64,000 bases of DNA from Gammaproteobacteria bacterium RIFCSPHIGHO2_12_FULL_63_22 (lineage in GTDB: Bacteria; Pseudomonadota; Gammaproteobacteria; Xanthomonadales; Xanthomonadaceae): contig MGYJ01000090.1 of the NCBI GenBank assembly GCA_001801685.1, forward strand, positions 62,001 to 126,000, given 5' to 3'. The translations under genes and the position numbers were made by a program. Shown here piece after piece: positions 42,973-51,900 of this stretch (its first letter is position 1; every line of letters begins with the position of its first letter). A model generated the notes under the pieces. It was given only the letters and a program-made list of their open reading frames with translations. It was not told the DNA's origin and made no database searches.

Positions 42973-44961
42973 ATGAGCTATTTCGTAACAGGCGCCACGG
43001 GTTTCCTGGGTCGCTTCCTGGTCAGCAAGCTGCTCCAGCGCAAGGGCAGCATCCACGTACTGATCCGGAAAGGCTCCGAAAAGAAGCTTGACGCGATCGC
43101 GACGAAGATGGGCTGGGACCGGCGGCGGGTGATTGCCGTGACGGGCGACCTGTCGAAGCCCAAGCTCGGATTGTCCGCGGCGCAGATAAAGGCGCTGACC
43201 GGCAAGGTCCAGCATTTCTTCCACCTTGCGGCCATCTACGACCTGTCGGCGGATGCCGAATCGCAGAAGATCGCCAACGTCGAGGGAACCCGCCATGCCA
43301 TCGGCCTGGCGACCGTCATCAAGGCGGGGTGCTTCCACCACACCAGTTCCATCGCCGCCGCAGGCCTTTATCCCGGCATCTTCCGCGAGGACATGTTCGA
43401 CGAGGCCGAAGGCCTCAGCGACCCCTATTTCCGCACCAAGCACGATTCCGAGGGCCTGGTCCGGACCGAGTGCCGGATTCCCTATCGCATCTACCGGCCC
43501 GGCGCTGTCGTAGGCCATTCGCAAACCGGCGAGATCGACAAGATCGACGGGCCGTATTACCTGTTCAGCCTGATCAAGAAGTTGCGCCAGACCTTGCCCC
43601 AGTGGATGCCGACCCTGGGCGTGGAAGGTGGCCGCATCAATATCGTGCCGGTGGATTTCGTGGTCGATGCCATGGACCACATTGCGCACAAGCGCGGCCT
43701 CGACGGCCATTGTTTCCACCTGGTCGACCCCGCGCCGCAGCGTATCGGCGAAGTACTCAACGTCTTCTGCCGCGCCGCACATGCGCCCGAGATGACCATG
43801 CGGCTCGATGCACGCATGTTGGCGGTAGTGCCTGCGACCGTGCGCAGCGCGGTGCTCAACCTCCCGCCCGTGAAGCGATTCACCGGCATGCTGCTCAAGG
43901 ACCTGCGCATTCCGCCGCAGACCCTGAAATTGCTGACCTATCCGACCCGATTCGATTGCCGCGAGACGGAGCGTGCGCTGAAGGGAACCAAGATTGCGGT
44001 GCCCGAGCTCGAGAGCTACGCCTGGCGCCTGTGGGACTTCTGGGAGCGCCATCTGGATCCGGACCTGTTCGTCGACCACACGCTTCGCGGCAAGGTCGAG
44101 AATCGCGTCGTGCTGATAACCGGTGGTTCGTCGGGCATCGGCAAGGCGTCGGCAATCAAGGTGGCCGAAGCAGGTGCGAAAGTGGTGATCGTTGCCCGTG
44201 GCGAAGCCGAGTTGCACGAGACGCGCGACCAGATCATCGCGGCGGGTGGCAAGTGCTGGGCCTATACCTGCGACCTGACCGACCTGGCGTCCTGCGATGA
44301 ACTGATCAAGAAGGTCCTGCACGACCACAAGCACGTGGACGTGCTGGTCAATAACGCGGGCCGTTCCATTCGCCGCTCGGTGGAAGCCAGCTATGACCGC
44401 TTCCACGACTACGAACGCACGATGCAGCTCAACTACTTCGGCTGCCTGCGCCTGATCATGGGCTTCCTGCCCGGCATGACGACACGCCGCAAAGGCCACA
44501 TCATCAATATCTCGTCGATTGGCGTGCTGGCCAGCTCGCCCCGGTTCTCGGCGTATGTGGCGTCAAAGGCGGCGCTGGATGCCTTCAGCCGTTGCGCGCA
44601 GGCCGAGTTCAGCGGCAAGAACATCGCCTTTACCACGGTCAACATGCCCTTGGTGAAGACCCCGATGATTGCACCGACCAAGATGTACGACTCTATCCCG
44701 ACCCTGTCGCCTGAAGAGGCCGCGGACCTGGTCGTGAAGGCGATCATCGAACGTCCGAGCCGCGTGGCCACGCGCATGGGTATCTTCGCCGCGACCCTCA
44801 ATGCACTCGTGCCGAAGGCCTACGAGGTCATCATGAACACGGCGTTCGAGATGTTCCCGGATTCCGCCGCGGCCAAGGGTGATCGCAAGGCGCTGCGCCA
44901 GGAGCATCCGACCAACGAGCAGATTGCATTTGCCGCCGTGATGCGCGGCGTCCACTGGTAG
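42973..44961 (+). CDS. Two-domain SDR protein, probable alcohol-forming fatty acyl-CoA reductase
   Basis: N-terminal reductase domain (MSYFVTGATGFLGRFLVSKLL...HHTSSIAAAGLYPGIFREDMFDEAEGL...IYRPGAVVGHSQTGEIDKIDGPYY) plus C-terminal SDR domain (ITGGSSGIGKASAIKVAEAG...VNNAGRSIRRSVEASYDRFHDYERTMQLNYFG). Matches my recollection of the Marinobacter FACoAR (Maqu_2507 type) across its length. Confidence 0.85.
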   Translation: MSYFVTGATGFLGRFLVSKLLQRKGSIHVLIRKGSEKKLDAIATKMGWDRRRVIAVTGDLSKPKLGLSAAQIKALTGKVQHFFHLAAIYDLSADAESQKIANVEGTRHAIGLATVIKAGCFHHTSSIAAAGLYPGIFREDMFDEAEGLSDPYFRTKHDSEGLVRTECRIPYRIYRPGAVVGHSQTGEIDKIDGPYYLFSLIKKLRQTLPQWMPTLGVEGGRINIVPVDFVVDAMDHIAHKRGLDGHCFHLVDPAPQRIGEVLNVFCRAAHAPEMTMRLDARMLAVVPATVRSAVLNLPPVKRFTGMLLKDLRIPPQTLKLLTYPTRFDCRETERALKGTKIAVPELESYAWRLWDFWERHLDPDLFVDHTLRGKVENRVVLITGGSSGIGKASAIKVAEAGAKVVIVARGEAELHETRDQIIAAGGKCWAYTCDLTDLASCDELIKKVLHDHKHVDVLVNNAGRSIRRSVEASYDRFHDYERTMQLNYFGCLRLIMGFLPGMTTRRKGHIINISSIGVLASSPRFSAYVASKAALDAFSRCAQAEFSGKNIAFTTVNMPLVKTPMIAPTKMYDSIPTLSPEEAADLVVKAIIERPSRVATRMGIFAATLNALVPKAYEVIMNTAFEMFPDSAAAKGDRKALRQEHPTNEQIAFAAVMRGVHW

Positions 44962-44976
44962 GACGCCGGGTTTCGC

Positions 44977-45960
44977 CTATTCGCAAAGGCGCCAGCGGAC
45001 GGCCTGCTTGGAGTCCGCCGGCGGGTTGAGCTGAATGCGGGTAAATCGCATCTCCTCGTTTTGCACGAGGATGCGACACGCTTCGGCGACCAGCACCTTG
45101 TCCTTGCCATCGGTGTGATTGAGCGTGATCAGCAGCGTTCGCGGCGCGGACCACGCTGCGGTAGCGACCTGGCTGATTTGCGATACCTGCTTCGCCGCGT
45201 CGGCGCGCCGCTTCGCCAATTGTTCCGGCGAGAGGCGGGCGACGGCCTCCATGGCCTCGGCGGTCGCGTTGAGCTGCTGGAGCATCGCGTCCTGGGCAGG
45301 CTGGGGTGCCGAAGGCAACCCCGTGGACTGCGACGAGGATGCAAGGGGCGCAGGAGGGGCCGCGGCGGCTGGCGAGGCGGGGCTCATCACCTGTCCCACG
45401 GCGAAGACCACCACGCCTGCGAGTCCGCTGGCCAGCAGTCCCTTCCACAGGCCCGTGCGGGTCGCGGCAGAGGCCTGGCCCTGGACCTGATCCAGAAGCT
45501 TGTCATTTAGGAATGGCCGGAGCTTGGGCCAGAGATGGATGCCATCGATAAGCTGGACATGGCCTTCGGCGGCGACAGTGGCCGCACGGTGCTCGATGGA
45601 GCCCAGGGTGATGAGGATGCCGCGCGCTGCGCCGCGCAATCGAACGGCCGCTTCGAACTCACGCACGCTGGACTCGCCGAGACGGTAGGCCGTGCCGTGC
45701 TTGTAGTCGAGCAGTACTTTTTCATTGCCGTGCCGGAGCAGGAAGTCGGTGCCGCCATTGGAGGAATCGGCCAGCACCTGATAGCCCTCGCGTTGTAGGG
45801 CCTCCAGGACGATGGCAATGCAATCACGCCACTTCAGCGTAGCCAGCGACTGGATGCCCAATTCCGTTTCGGCCTTCCGGCGACGGCTGACGCCGAACCA
45901 GAAGGCCGTGATTGCAAGACCCGCCGCCGCCACGAACAAAGCGACCATCCATACCGACAT
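44977..45960 (-). CDS. Membrane-anchored Mrr-like (PD-(D/E)xK) restriction endonuclease family protein
   Basis: N-terminal TM then GYQVLADSSNGGTDFLLRHGNEKVLLDYKHG...FEAAVRLRGAARGILITLGSIEHRAATVAAEGHVQLIDGIHLWPKL; second TM near residue 180. Confidence 0.78.
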   Translation of the reverse strand: MSVWMVALFVAAAGLAITAFWFGVSRRRKAETELGIQSLATLKWRDCIAIVLEALQREGYQVLADSSNGGTDFLLRHGNEKVLLDYKHGTAYRLGESSVREFEAAVRLRGAARGILITLGSIEHRAATVAAEGHVQLIDGIHLWPKLRPFLNDKLLDQVQGQASAATRTGLWKGLLASGLAGVVVFAVGQVMSPASPAAAAPPAPLASSSQSTGLPSAPQPAQDAMLQQLNATAEAMEAVARLSPEQLAKRRADAAKQVSQISQVATAAWSAPRTLLITLNHTDGKDKVLVAEACRILVQNEEMRFTRIQLNPPADSKQAVRWRLCE

Positions 45961-46047
45961 GAATCAACTCCAGCAAGCGTGCACAGTCGGGAAGGATAAC
46001 GCGTCAGCGGGATATTTTCGGACGCCGCCGCCGATGCACGAAAGATA

Positions 46048-46069
46048 AAGGCCCGGTTTCCCGGGCCTT
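46048..46069 (-). terminator. Candidate terminator downstream of phasin gene
   Basis: aaggcccgg-gaaa-ccgggcctt on the minus strand, with a weak T-rich tail (tatcttt). Confidence 0.6.
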
Positions 46070-46158
46070 CATCCTTGCTTAAAGCGCCCACCAGCCGGAA
46101 GTCGTGAGGGGAGGGGTCTTACGAGTTCCGTGCGGCTGGCGGGCACAACTGGTGCAAC

Positions 46159-46752
46159 TCAGGATTGCGGTGCAACCGGCTTGGCGGCCTTCGGAAGCGT
46201 CTTGCGCGCCGGCTTGCGGGTGGCCTTGGCGGCAACCTTTGCAGCAGGCTTGCGGACGGCCTTCTTCGGCTTGGCGGCAGCAGCACGGGGCTTCTTTACC
46301 GGGGCGCCGGCCTTGGCCTTGCGCGAATGCGCGGAAAGCGCATCAACGCGTGCGGTCAGTTCTGCGAGCTCTTCGCGGCCCGGAATGCCGAGGCGGTTGA
46401 GCGCACGCTGCACACGATCCTCGAAAACTTTCTCAAGGCGGTCCCAGGTGTCGGAAGCGCGGCCGCGAACGGCGCCAACGCGATCTTCCATGGCGTCACG
46501 GACGGCATCGACCTTGCCGGTGGCGAGCTTGCGGGTTGTCTTTTCGATGTTCATGCCTTCATTCACCAGCGCTTCGAACAACTTCGAGCCTTCGCCCTGT
46601 GCGCGGGTGAACGCGCCCACGCCGGCCATCCAGATCTGCTGGGCGGATTCCACCAGCGAACGCGAAAGGTGCTCGGCACGCGCCTGGATTTCGGCGGCAT
46701 TGGACTTGGATGCAGCGGGTTTCGCACGCGCGGTCTTCTTGAGCTTGGCCAC
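46159..46752 (-). CDS. Phasin-family (PhaF-like) granule-associated protein with Lys/Ala/Pro histone-H1-like tail
   Basis: SLVESAQQIWMAGVGAFTRAQGEGSKLFEALVNEGMNIEKTTRKLA (phasin domain) and KKPRAAAAKPKKAVRKPAAKVAAKATRKPARKTLPKAAKP tail. Confidence 0.9.
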   Translation of the reverse strand: MAKLKKTARAKPAASKSNAAEIQARAEHLSRSLVESAQQIWMAGVGAFTRAQGEGSKLFEALVNEGMNIEKTTRKLATGKVDAVRDAMEDRVGAVRGRASDTWDRLEKVFEDRVQRALNRLGIPGREELAELTARVDALSAHSRKAKAGAPVKKPRAAAAKPKKAVRKPAAKVAAKATRKPARKTLPKAAKPVAPQS

Positions 46753-46950
46753 GAATTACTCCGAAAGGTTTATTGGGCACGGGCCCGATGTGGCGCCAAT
46801 CTGACGCCGCTGTCTAGAGTTTTCACACCAGTACCGACAATGCGACAGGCTTTCGCGAAAAGCCCGGAGGCCGCATGCTATCGCCATGCCCAAGCCGCCC
46901 GCATCCAAGCCACGTGAAGTTCGCTGGCCCCGCCCGGCCAGGGTGCGTCC

Positions 46951-47679
46951 ATGAGTGCCGAGTTTCGCCAGCGCCTGGCGCGTCGCCTGGAATGGCAGAG
47001 GGCGTTGAACGACCCGGTAAAGGAACCGCGGAATTCGCTGGCTACGCTAGCGCCGCTTCGCCAGTGGCAGTCGCGACGGCTGGCGCAGAGTTTCAAGGAT
47101 TTCCTCGCGAATCCCGCAATGAGTCCGGCCGCGGAGTTCTTCCTCAGCGACCTGTATGCGGACCGTGATTTTTCCGCACGCGATCGCGATGCTGCTCGCG
47201 TACTGCCGATGATGTCGCGATTCCTGCCCGATTCGCTGCTGCGGGCTGCCACCGATGCCATCGAGCTGGCGGTGCTGAGCCACGCACTCGACATGCGAAT
47301 GGCCGAGCATCTCGCCGCACGACCCAATCCCAAGGCGGCCATCACGATCGCCGACTACACGCGCGCCTACCAGCATGGCAACTACCGGCGCCTGCGCCAG
47401 CACCAGATCGAACTGGTGCTGCGCGTGGGCCAGGCGCTGGACGCTGCGGTCAAGAAACACGGGGTGTACAAGTTGCTCAGGGCGGCCCGGATCCCGGCGC
47501 AGATGGCCGGCCTGTCGGAGCTGCAGGGATTCCTGGAGCGGGGTTTCCACGCGTTCGATGCCCTGGGCGGCGCCGATGATTTCCTCGACCAGGTGGCGGC
47601 CAGGGAGCGGGAAGTGTCGCGTCGCCTGTTCGCGGCTCACCCCAGGCCGTTCGATCAACTGAACTCTTCGTCCAGGTAA
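46951..47679 (+). CDS. FFLEELY-motif family protein (variant FFLSDLY)
   Basis: MSPAAEFFLSDLYADRDFSARDRDAARVLPMMSRFLPDSLL; resembles the family often found near phasins in Xanthomonadaceae. Confidence 0.8.
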   Translation: MSAEFRQRLARRLEWQRALNDPVKEPRNSLATLAPLRQWQSRRLAQSFKDFLANPAMSPAAEFFLSDLYADRDFSARDRDAARVLPMMSRFLPDSLLRAATDAIELAVLSHALDMRMAEHLAARPNPKAAITIADYTRAYQHGNYRRLRQHQIELVLRVGQALDAAVKKHGVYKLLRAARIPAQMAGLSELQGFLERGFHAFDALGGADDFLDQVAAREREVSRRLFAAHPRPFDQLNSSSR

Positions 47680-47930
47680 CGATGGATCTCGCGCTCCACC
47701 GGCCCACGCAGCGCCATCAGCAGGAATCCCAGGTTGGCCGTCACGTGGACCAGCTTGGACGTGACCATGATGTACCCGTCGACGCCGCTGCGCTGGAAGT
47801 GCAAGGTATTGCCTTCCCAGCGATAGGTCACATCGAATTTCTCCGCGATGTGGTCGGCCACGCGCTGGACCTTTTTCTTGGCTTCGGCCATGGGGCGGGA
47901 ATGCGGGCGTTTGATTTCGATGCTGGGCAT
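47655..47930 (-). CDS. Polyhydroxyalkanoic acid system (PHA_gran_rgn) family protein
   Basis: 91 aa MPSIEIKRPHSRPMAEAKKKVQRVADHIAEKFDVTYRWEGNTLHFQRSGVDGYIMVTSKLVHVTANLGFLLMALRGPVEREIHRYLDEEF. Confidence 0.88.
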   Translation of the reverse strand: MPSIEIKRPHSRPMAEAKKKVQRVADHIAEKFDVTYRWEGNTLHFQRSGVDGYIMVTSKLVHVTANLGFLLMALRGPVEREIHRYLDEEFS

Positions 47931-48047
47931 GGTTCCTGATCCACGGCGGATTGGCGCCGCATGCGACCTATTCTGCGTGGTTTTGACGTCAGCACCAAGA
48001 ACCGGGACCAACCCGTGTGCTAGATTCGGCGCTCGGAGGGAGTAGGG

Positions 48048-48926
48048 ATGCAATTGACGTTTCCCAATGGCGAGCACCCCGGTGTCGCCTTTGACCATGG
48101 TGAGCTAAGCATCGGTAGCCGACAGGGCCAGGGCATTTGCCTTCCGGACCACTCGTTGGCGCCGCACCACGTCAGCCTGGTCTCCGACCGGCGCGGCGTC
48201 TGGCTTCGCGTGCCCGCGGGTACGCCCGGCGTCCACCTCAACGCCCGACCGGTCAAGCGCGCTGCTCTGCTGCATGTGGGCGACCAGGTTTGCCTCGAGA
48301 AAGTGCAGATCGTCCTGGGTGAAAACGACGCCGGGCTGATCGACCGAAAGATTCCTGCCGCCGAGCCTGCCTCGCTGGGCGAAGCGCAGCGCGTAAGTGC
48401 CAGCCGGGTAGTGATTCGCGCCCTGTCCGGCGCCCTGTATGGACGGAGTTTCACGCTGACCGAGCCCAAGGTCGTGGGGCGTGCACCCGATTGCGACATC
48501 CGCATCGACGACCCTGCGCTTGCCGAGCGCCAGGCGCAATTCGAGCTGCACACGGACAAGGTCGTGCTGCGCGCCTTGGGCGACAGCGAGTTCACCACGG
48601 TCAATGGCGTGCCGGTGCGGGACGCAGTGCTGTCTCCCGGAGACCAGATTGTGATCGACGGCCACCGCTTCCTGCTCGAAGCCCCGGGGCTTCCTGCACG
48701 CGGCCAGGCCGGTGTTCGCGGCGCGGGTGCGATGGCCCACACCCAGACCATGAAGTCGGTGAAAGTACCCGGCCCTTACACGACTGCTGCAAATCCCGAC
48801 GAGCCGGCGGACACGCCACCGCCCGCGGACCCCGGCGCACTGTGGTGGCTGATTGCCGCGGCTGCCGTACTCGCGGCAGCCATGACCGCGTTGCTGGTCT
48901 ATTCGCCGGGGCTCGGCGCCGCCTGA
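48048..48926 (+). CDS. Protein with two FHA-like domains and a C-terminal TM helix
   Basis: LSIGSRQGQGICLPDHSLAPHHVSL and KVVGRAPDCDIRIDDPALAERQAQFEL; TM WWLIAAAAVLAAAMTALLVYSPG. Confidence 0.88.
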   Translation: MQLTFPNGEHPGVAFDHGELSIGSRQGQGICLPDHSLAPHHVSLVSDRRGVWLRVPAGTPGVHLNARPVKRAALLHVGDQVCLEKVQIVLGENDAGLIDRKIPAAEPASLGEAQRVSASRVVIRALSGALYGRSFTLTEPKVVGRAPDCDIRIDDPALAERQAQFELHTDKVVLRALGDSEFTTVNGVPVRDAVLSPGDQIVIDGHRFLLEAPGLPARGQAGVRGAGAMAHTQTMKSVKVPGPYTTAANPDEPADTPPPADPGALWWLIAAAAVLAAAMTALLVYSPGLGAA

Positions 48927-48992
48927 CTCTTCGGTGCTAGGTTCCTGGCGCGGCGAGCGGTATCCTGAAAAGCTCGCAAGCAGGGAAACCCA

Positions 48993-51900
48993 GTGAGCCT
49001 GGTGGAGGCCTTTGAATCGTCGGAAAGCATCGTCGCGCTGCTGAGCGCAGCCGACGGGCGTTTCATCGACATCAACCCGGCCTTCGAAAACCTCACCGGT
49101 TATGCGCGTGCCGATGTGATCGGCCGAATGCCGATCGATGTCGGCCTCTGGTCCGACCTGGAATTCCGCGCCCAGTTGTGGGAGAGCCTGAGAGCCCACC
49201 GTCGAATCGTTGACGCGCCGGCCGAAGTGCGTTGTGCGGACGGCAGGGTGGTATTCGGGCGCCTGCATGTCGAACTGCTGCGTCGCGCCGACGAAAGCTT
49301 GCTGTTCTGCCTGCTGCAGATTCTTCCCGAGCACCACAAGGTTGATGAAGGGAACCGCCGCGAGAGCCTCTATCGTGACCTCTTTCTCTCTGCATCCGAA
49401 GGCATCTACCGAAGCCTGCCTGGCGGAGGCTTCCTCGATGCCAATCCTGCGATGGCCCGCATCCTCGGTTATGACTCTCCCGTGGAGTTGTTGCAGGCGC
49501 ATGGAAAACGGGCCCGCGACATCTACGTGGACCAGGAGTCCGACCAGGTCGAACACGACCGGCTGCTGCAGCTCGGCCGGATCGACCAGGTGCGTGTGCA
49601 GGTATACCGTCGCGACGGAAGCCGGATCTGGGTCAGCGAAAACGCGCGAGTCATCCGCGATCCGGCCGGCGAACCCATCTTCTTCGAGGGCACGCTCGAG
49701 GACATCACCGCGCAGGTCGAAGCCGAGCAGGCGCTGGCGCAATCGCAGAACCTGTACCAGGTACTGCTCGACAACAGTCGCGATGGCGTCTTCCTGATCC
49801 AGCGCGGCATCGTGCGCTTCGCCAATCCGGCCATGTCGAGCATGCTCGGCTACCAGCCGGGCGAGCTGATCGGCAAGGCGTACATGGACCTGGTGGACGA
49901 ACACGATGTGCCGGCCCAGTTGGAACGCAGGCGGCAGCGCGAAGCGGGTTCCCGCGAGTTGCAGATGTACGAAATAACGATGGTGGCGCGCGATGGCAGG
50001 CGCGTGCTTTGTGAAGTGCGGGCCGATGCCGTGGACTACCAGGGCGACATCGCCTCGACCGGCACGCTTCGCGACGTGACCGACGAACGAAAGAGCCAAC
50101 GCGCGCTGGTGGAAGCGGAGCGACGCTATCGGGAATTGTTCGAGGATTCCCCTGTGGGCCTCTTCCGCAGCAGTCTCGACGGCGAGATCAGCGAAGTGAA
50201 TCCGGCGATGGCGGCGATGCTCGGCTTCCCGAGTCCCGAGGCATTGAAACAGCGCTTCGGCAGCATGCTGGAAGTCTATGCCGACCCGTCCGAGCGCCAA
50301 CTGCTGGTCGAACGAGCGCTGCGCGACGGCGCCTTCAACCACCACGAGACCCAGGTCCGTGATATCGAGGGCAACACCCGCTGGGTCAGCACCAACGTGC
50401 GTCTCACCCGGGACGAAAACGGCCGACCGGCGCACTTCACCGGATCGGCGCTGGACGTGCAGGACCGGCGCGAGATGCAACAGGCACTGATCAGTTCGGA
50501 AAACAAGTACCGGACTCTGGTCGAACAAAGCCACGTGGGCGTCTTCATCCTGGACCATGCACGGATCGTGTACGTCAACCAGGCGCTGTGCGAAATGCTC
50601 GGGTTCACGTCCGAGGAACTGATCGGCAAGGCCTACGACCAGATCCTCGCGCCGGAAGCACTCGAGGAAGGACTGCCGATCCGGGAGTCCGCCAACGACA
50701 CCGACGAACTGACCCGCGATTTCGAGAGCTGCCTGCTGCATCAGAACGGCCAGCGCGTCTATGCCCAGGTGAGCGTGTGGCCGGTGCAGGTGGACGGCCG
50801 CAGGCACCTGACGGGCACCATCATCGACATTACCCGGCAGCGCGAGGCGGAATCCCGCCTGCGATTCCACGCCAACCATGACCCGCTGACCGGCTTGCCC
50901 AATCGGGCCCTGTTCAACCGCATGCTCGGTGAACGATTGATTCCGGACGAGCGCCGGGGCCGGTTCTCCTACGCCGTGCTCTATCTCGACCTCGACGGTT
51001 TCAAGTGGGTGAATGACAGCCTGGGCCACGGCGCCGGCGATCGACTACTGCTGGAGATCGCGCGTCGCCTGGAAGACGAACTGGCGCCGGAGGTGATGAT
51101 CGCCCGCTACGGCGGCGATGAGTTCACGCTGCTTCCGGAAGGCCCCTGCGATTACGAACGCGCGGTGTCGGTGGCGAAGCGGGTGTTGGCCTTGTTCGAG
51201 CGTCCCTTCAGCATCGGCGGGCAGCAGGTCTTTTCGGCCGTCAGCCTGGGCATCGTGCTTGGGCGCCCCGATTACGAGTCGCCCGACCAGGTGCTTCGCG
51301 ATGCCGACAACGCCATGTATCGCGCCAAGGCGGCGGGCAAGTCAGGCTTCGTGGTCTTCGATGAAGGCATGCATGCCGAGGCGCGCATGCGCCTGCAGAT
51401 GGAAACCGACTTCCGGCTTGCGCTTGAACGCGCGGAGTTCGTACTGCACTACCAGCCCATTGTCGCGCTGGATGGCGGACGCCTGGTCGGGGCCGAGGCG
51501 CTGGTGCGCTGGCAGCACCCGCTGCGCGGCCTGCTACAGCCGTCGCAGTTCCTGCCACTGGCCGAAGAAACCGGGCTGATCGTGGACCTCGATGGTTGGG
51601 TAATGCGCGAGGCGTGTCGCCAGCTTGCACTCTGGCGCCACCAGCGACCCGATTGGCGCACGCTGGTGATGAACGTCAACGTGGACGAGCGGCAGATGGG
51701 CTCGCCCGAGCTCACCGAAGACGTCTTCCACCTGCTGCAGAATTACAAGCTGCCGCCCAGCTGCCTGCGGCTGGAGGTTACCGAAAGCGTGTTCCGGTCC
51801 GGCAGCAGCCACGCCCGCGAGCAGTTGGAAGCTTTGAAGGCCCTGGGTGTCGGGCTGGCCGTGGACGATTTCGGCACCGGCTATTCGTCGCTCGAGGCGT

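Noticed and set aside
48105-51029. 974-aa minus-strand ORF opposite the FHA and PAS-GGDEF-EAL genes
   Set aside because: Antisense shadow ORF spanning two real genes; no recognisable domain.
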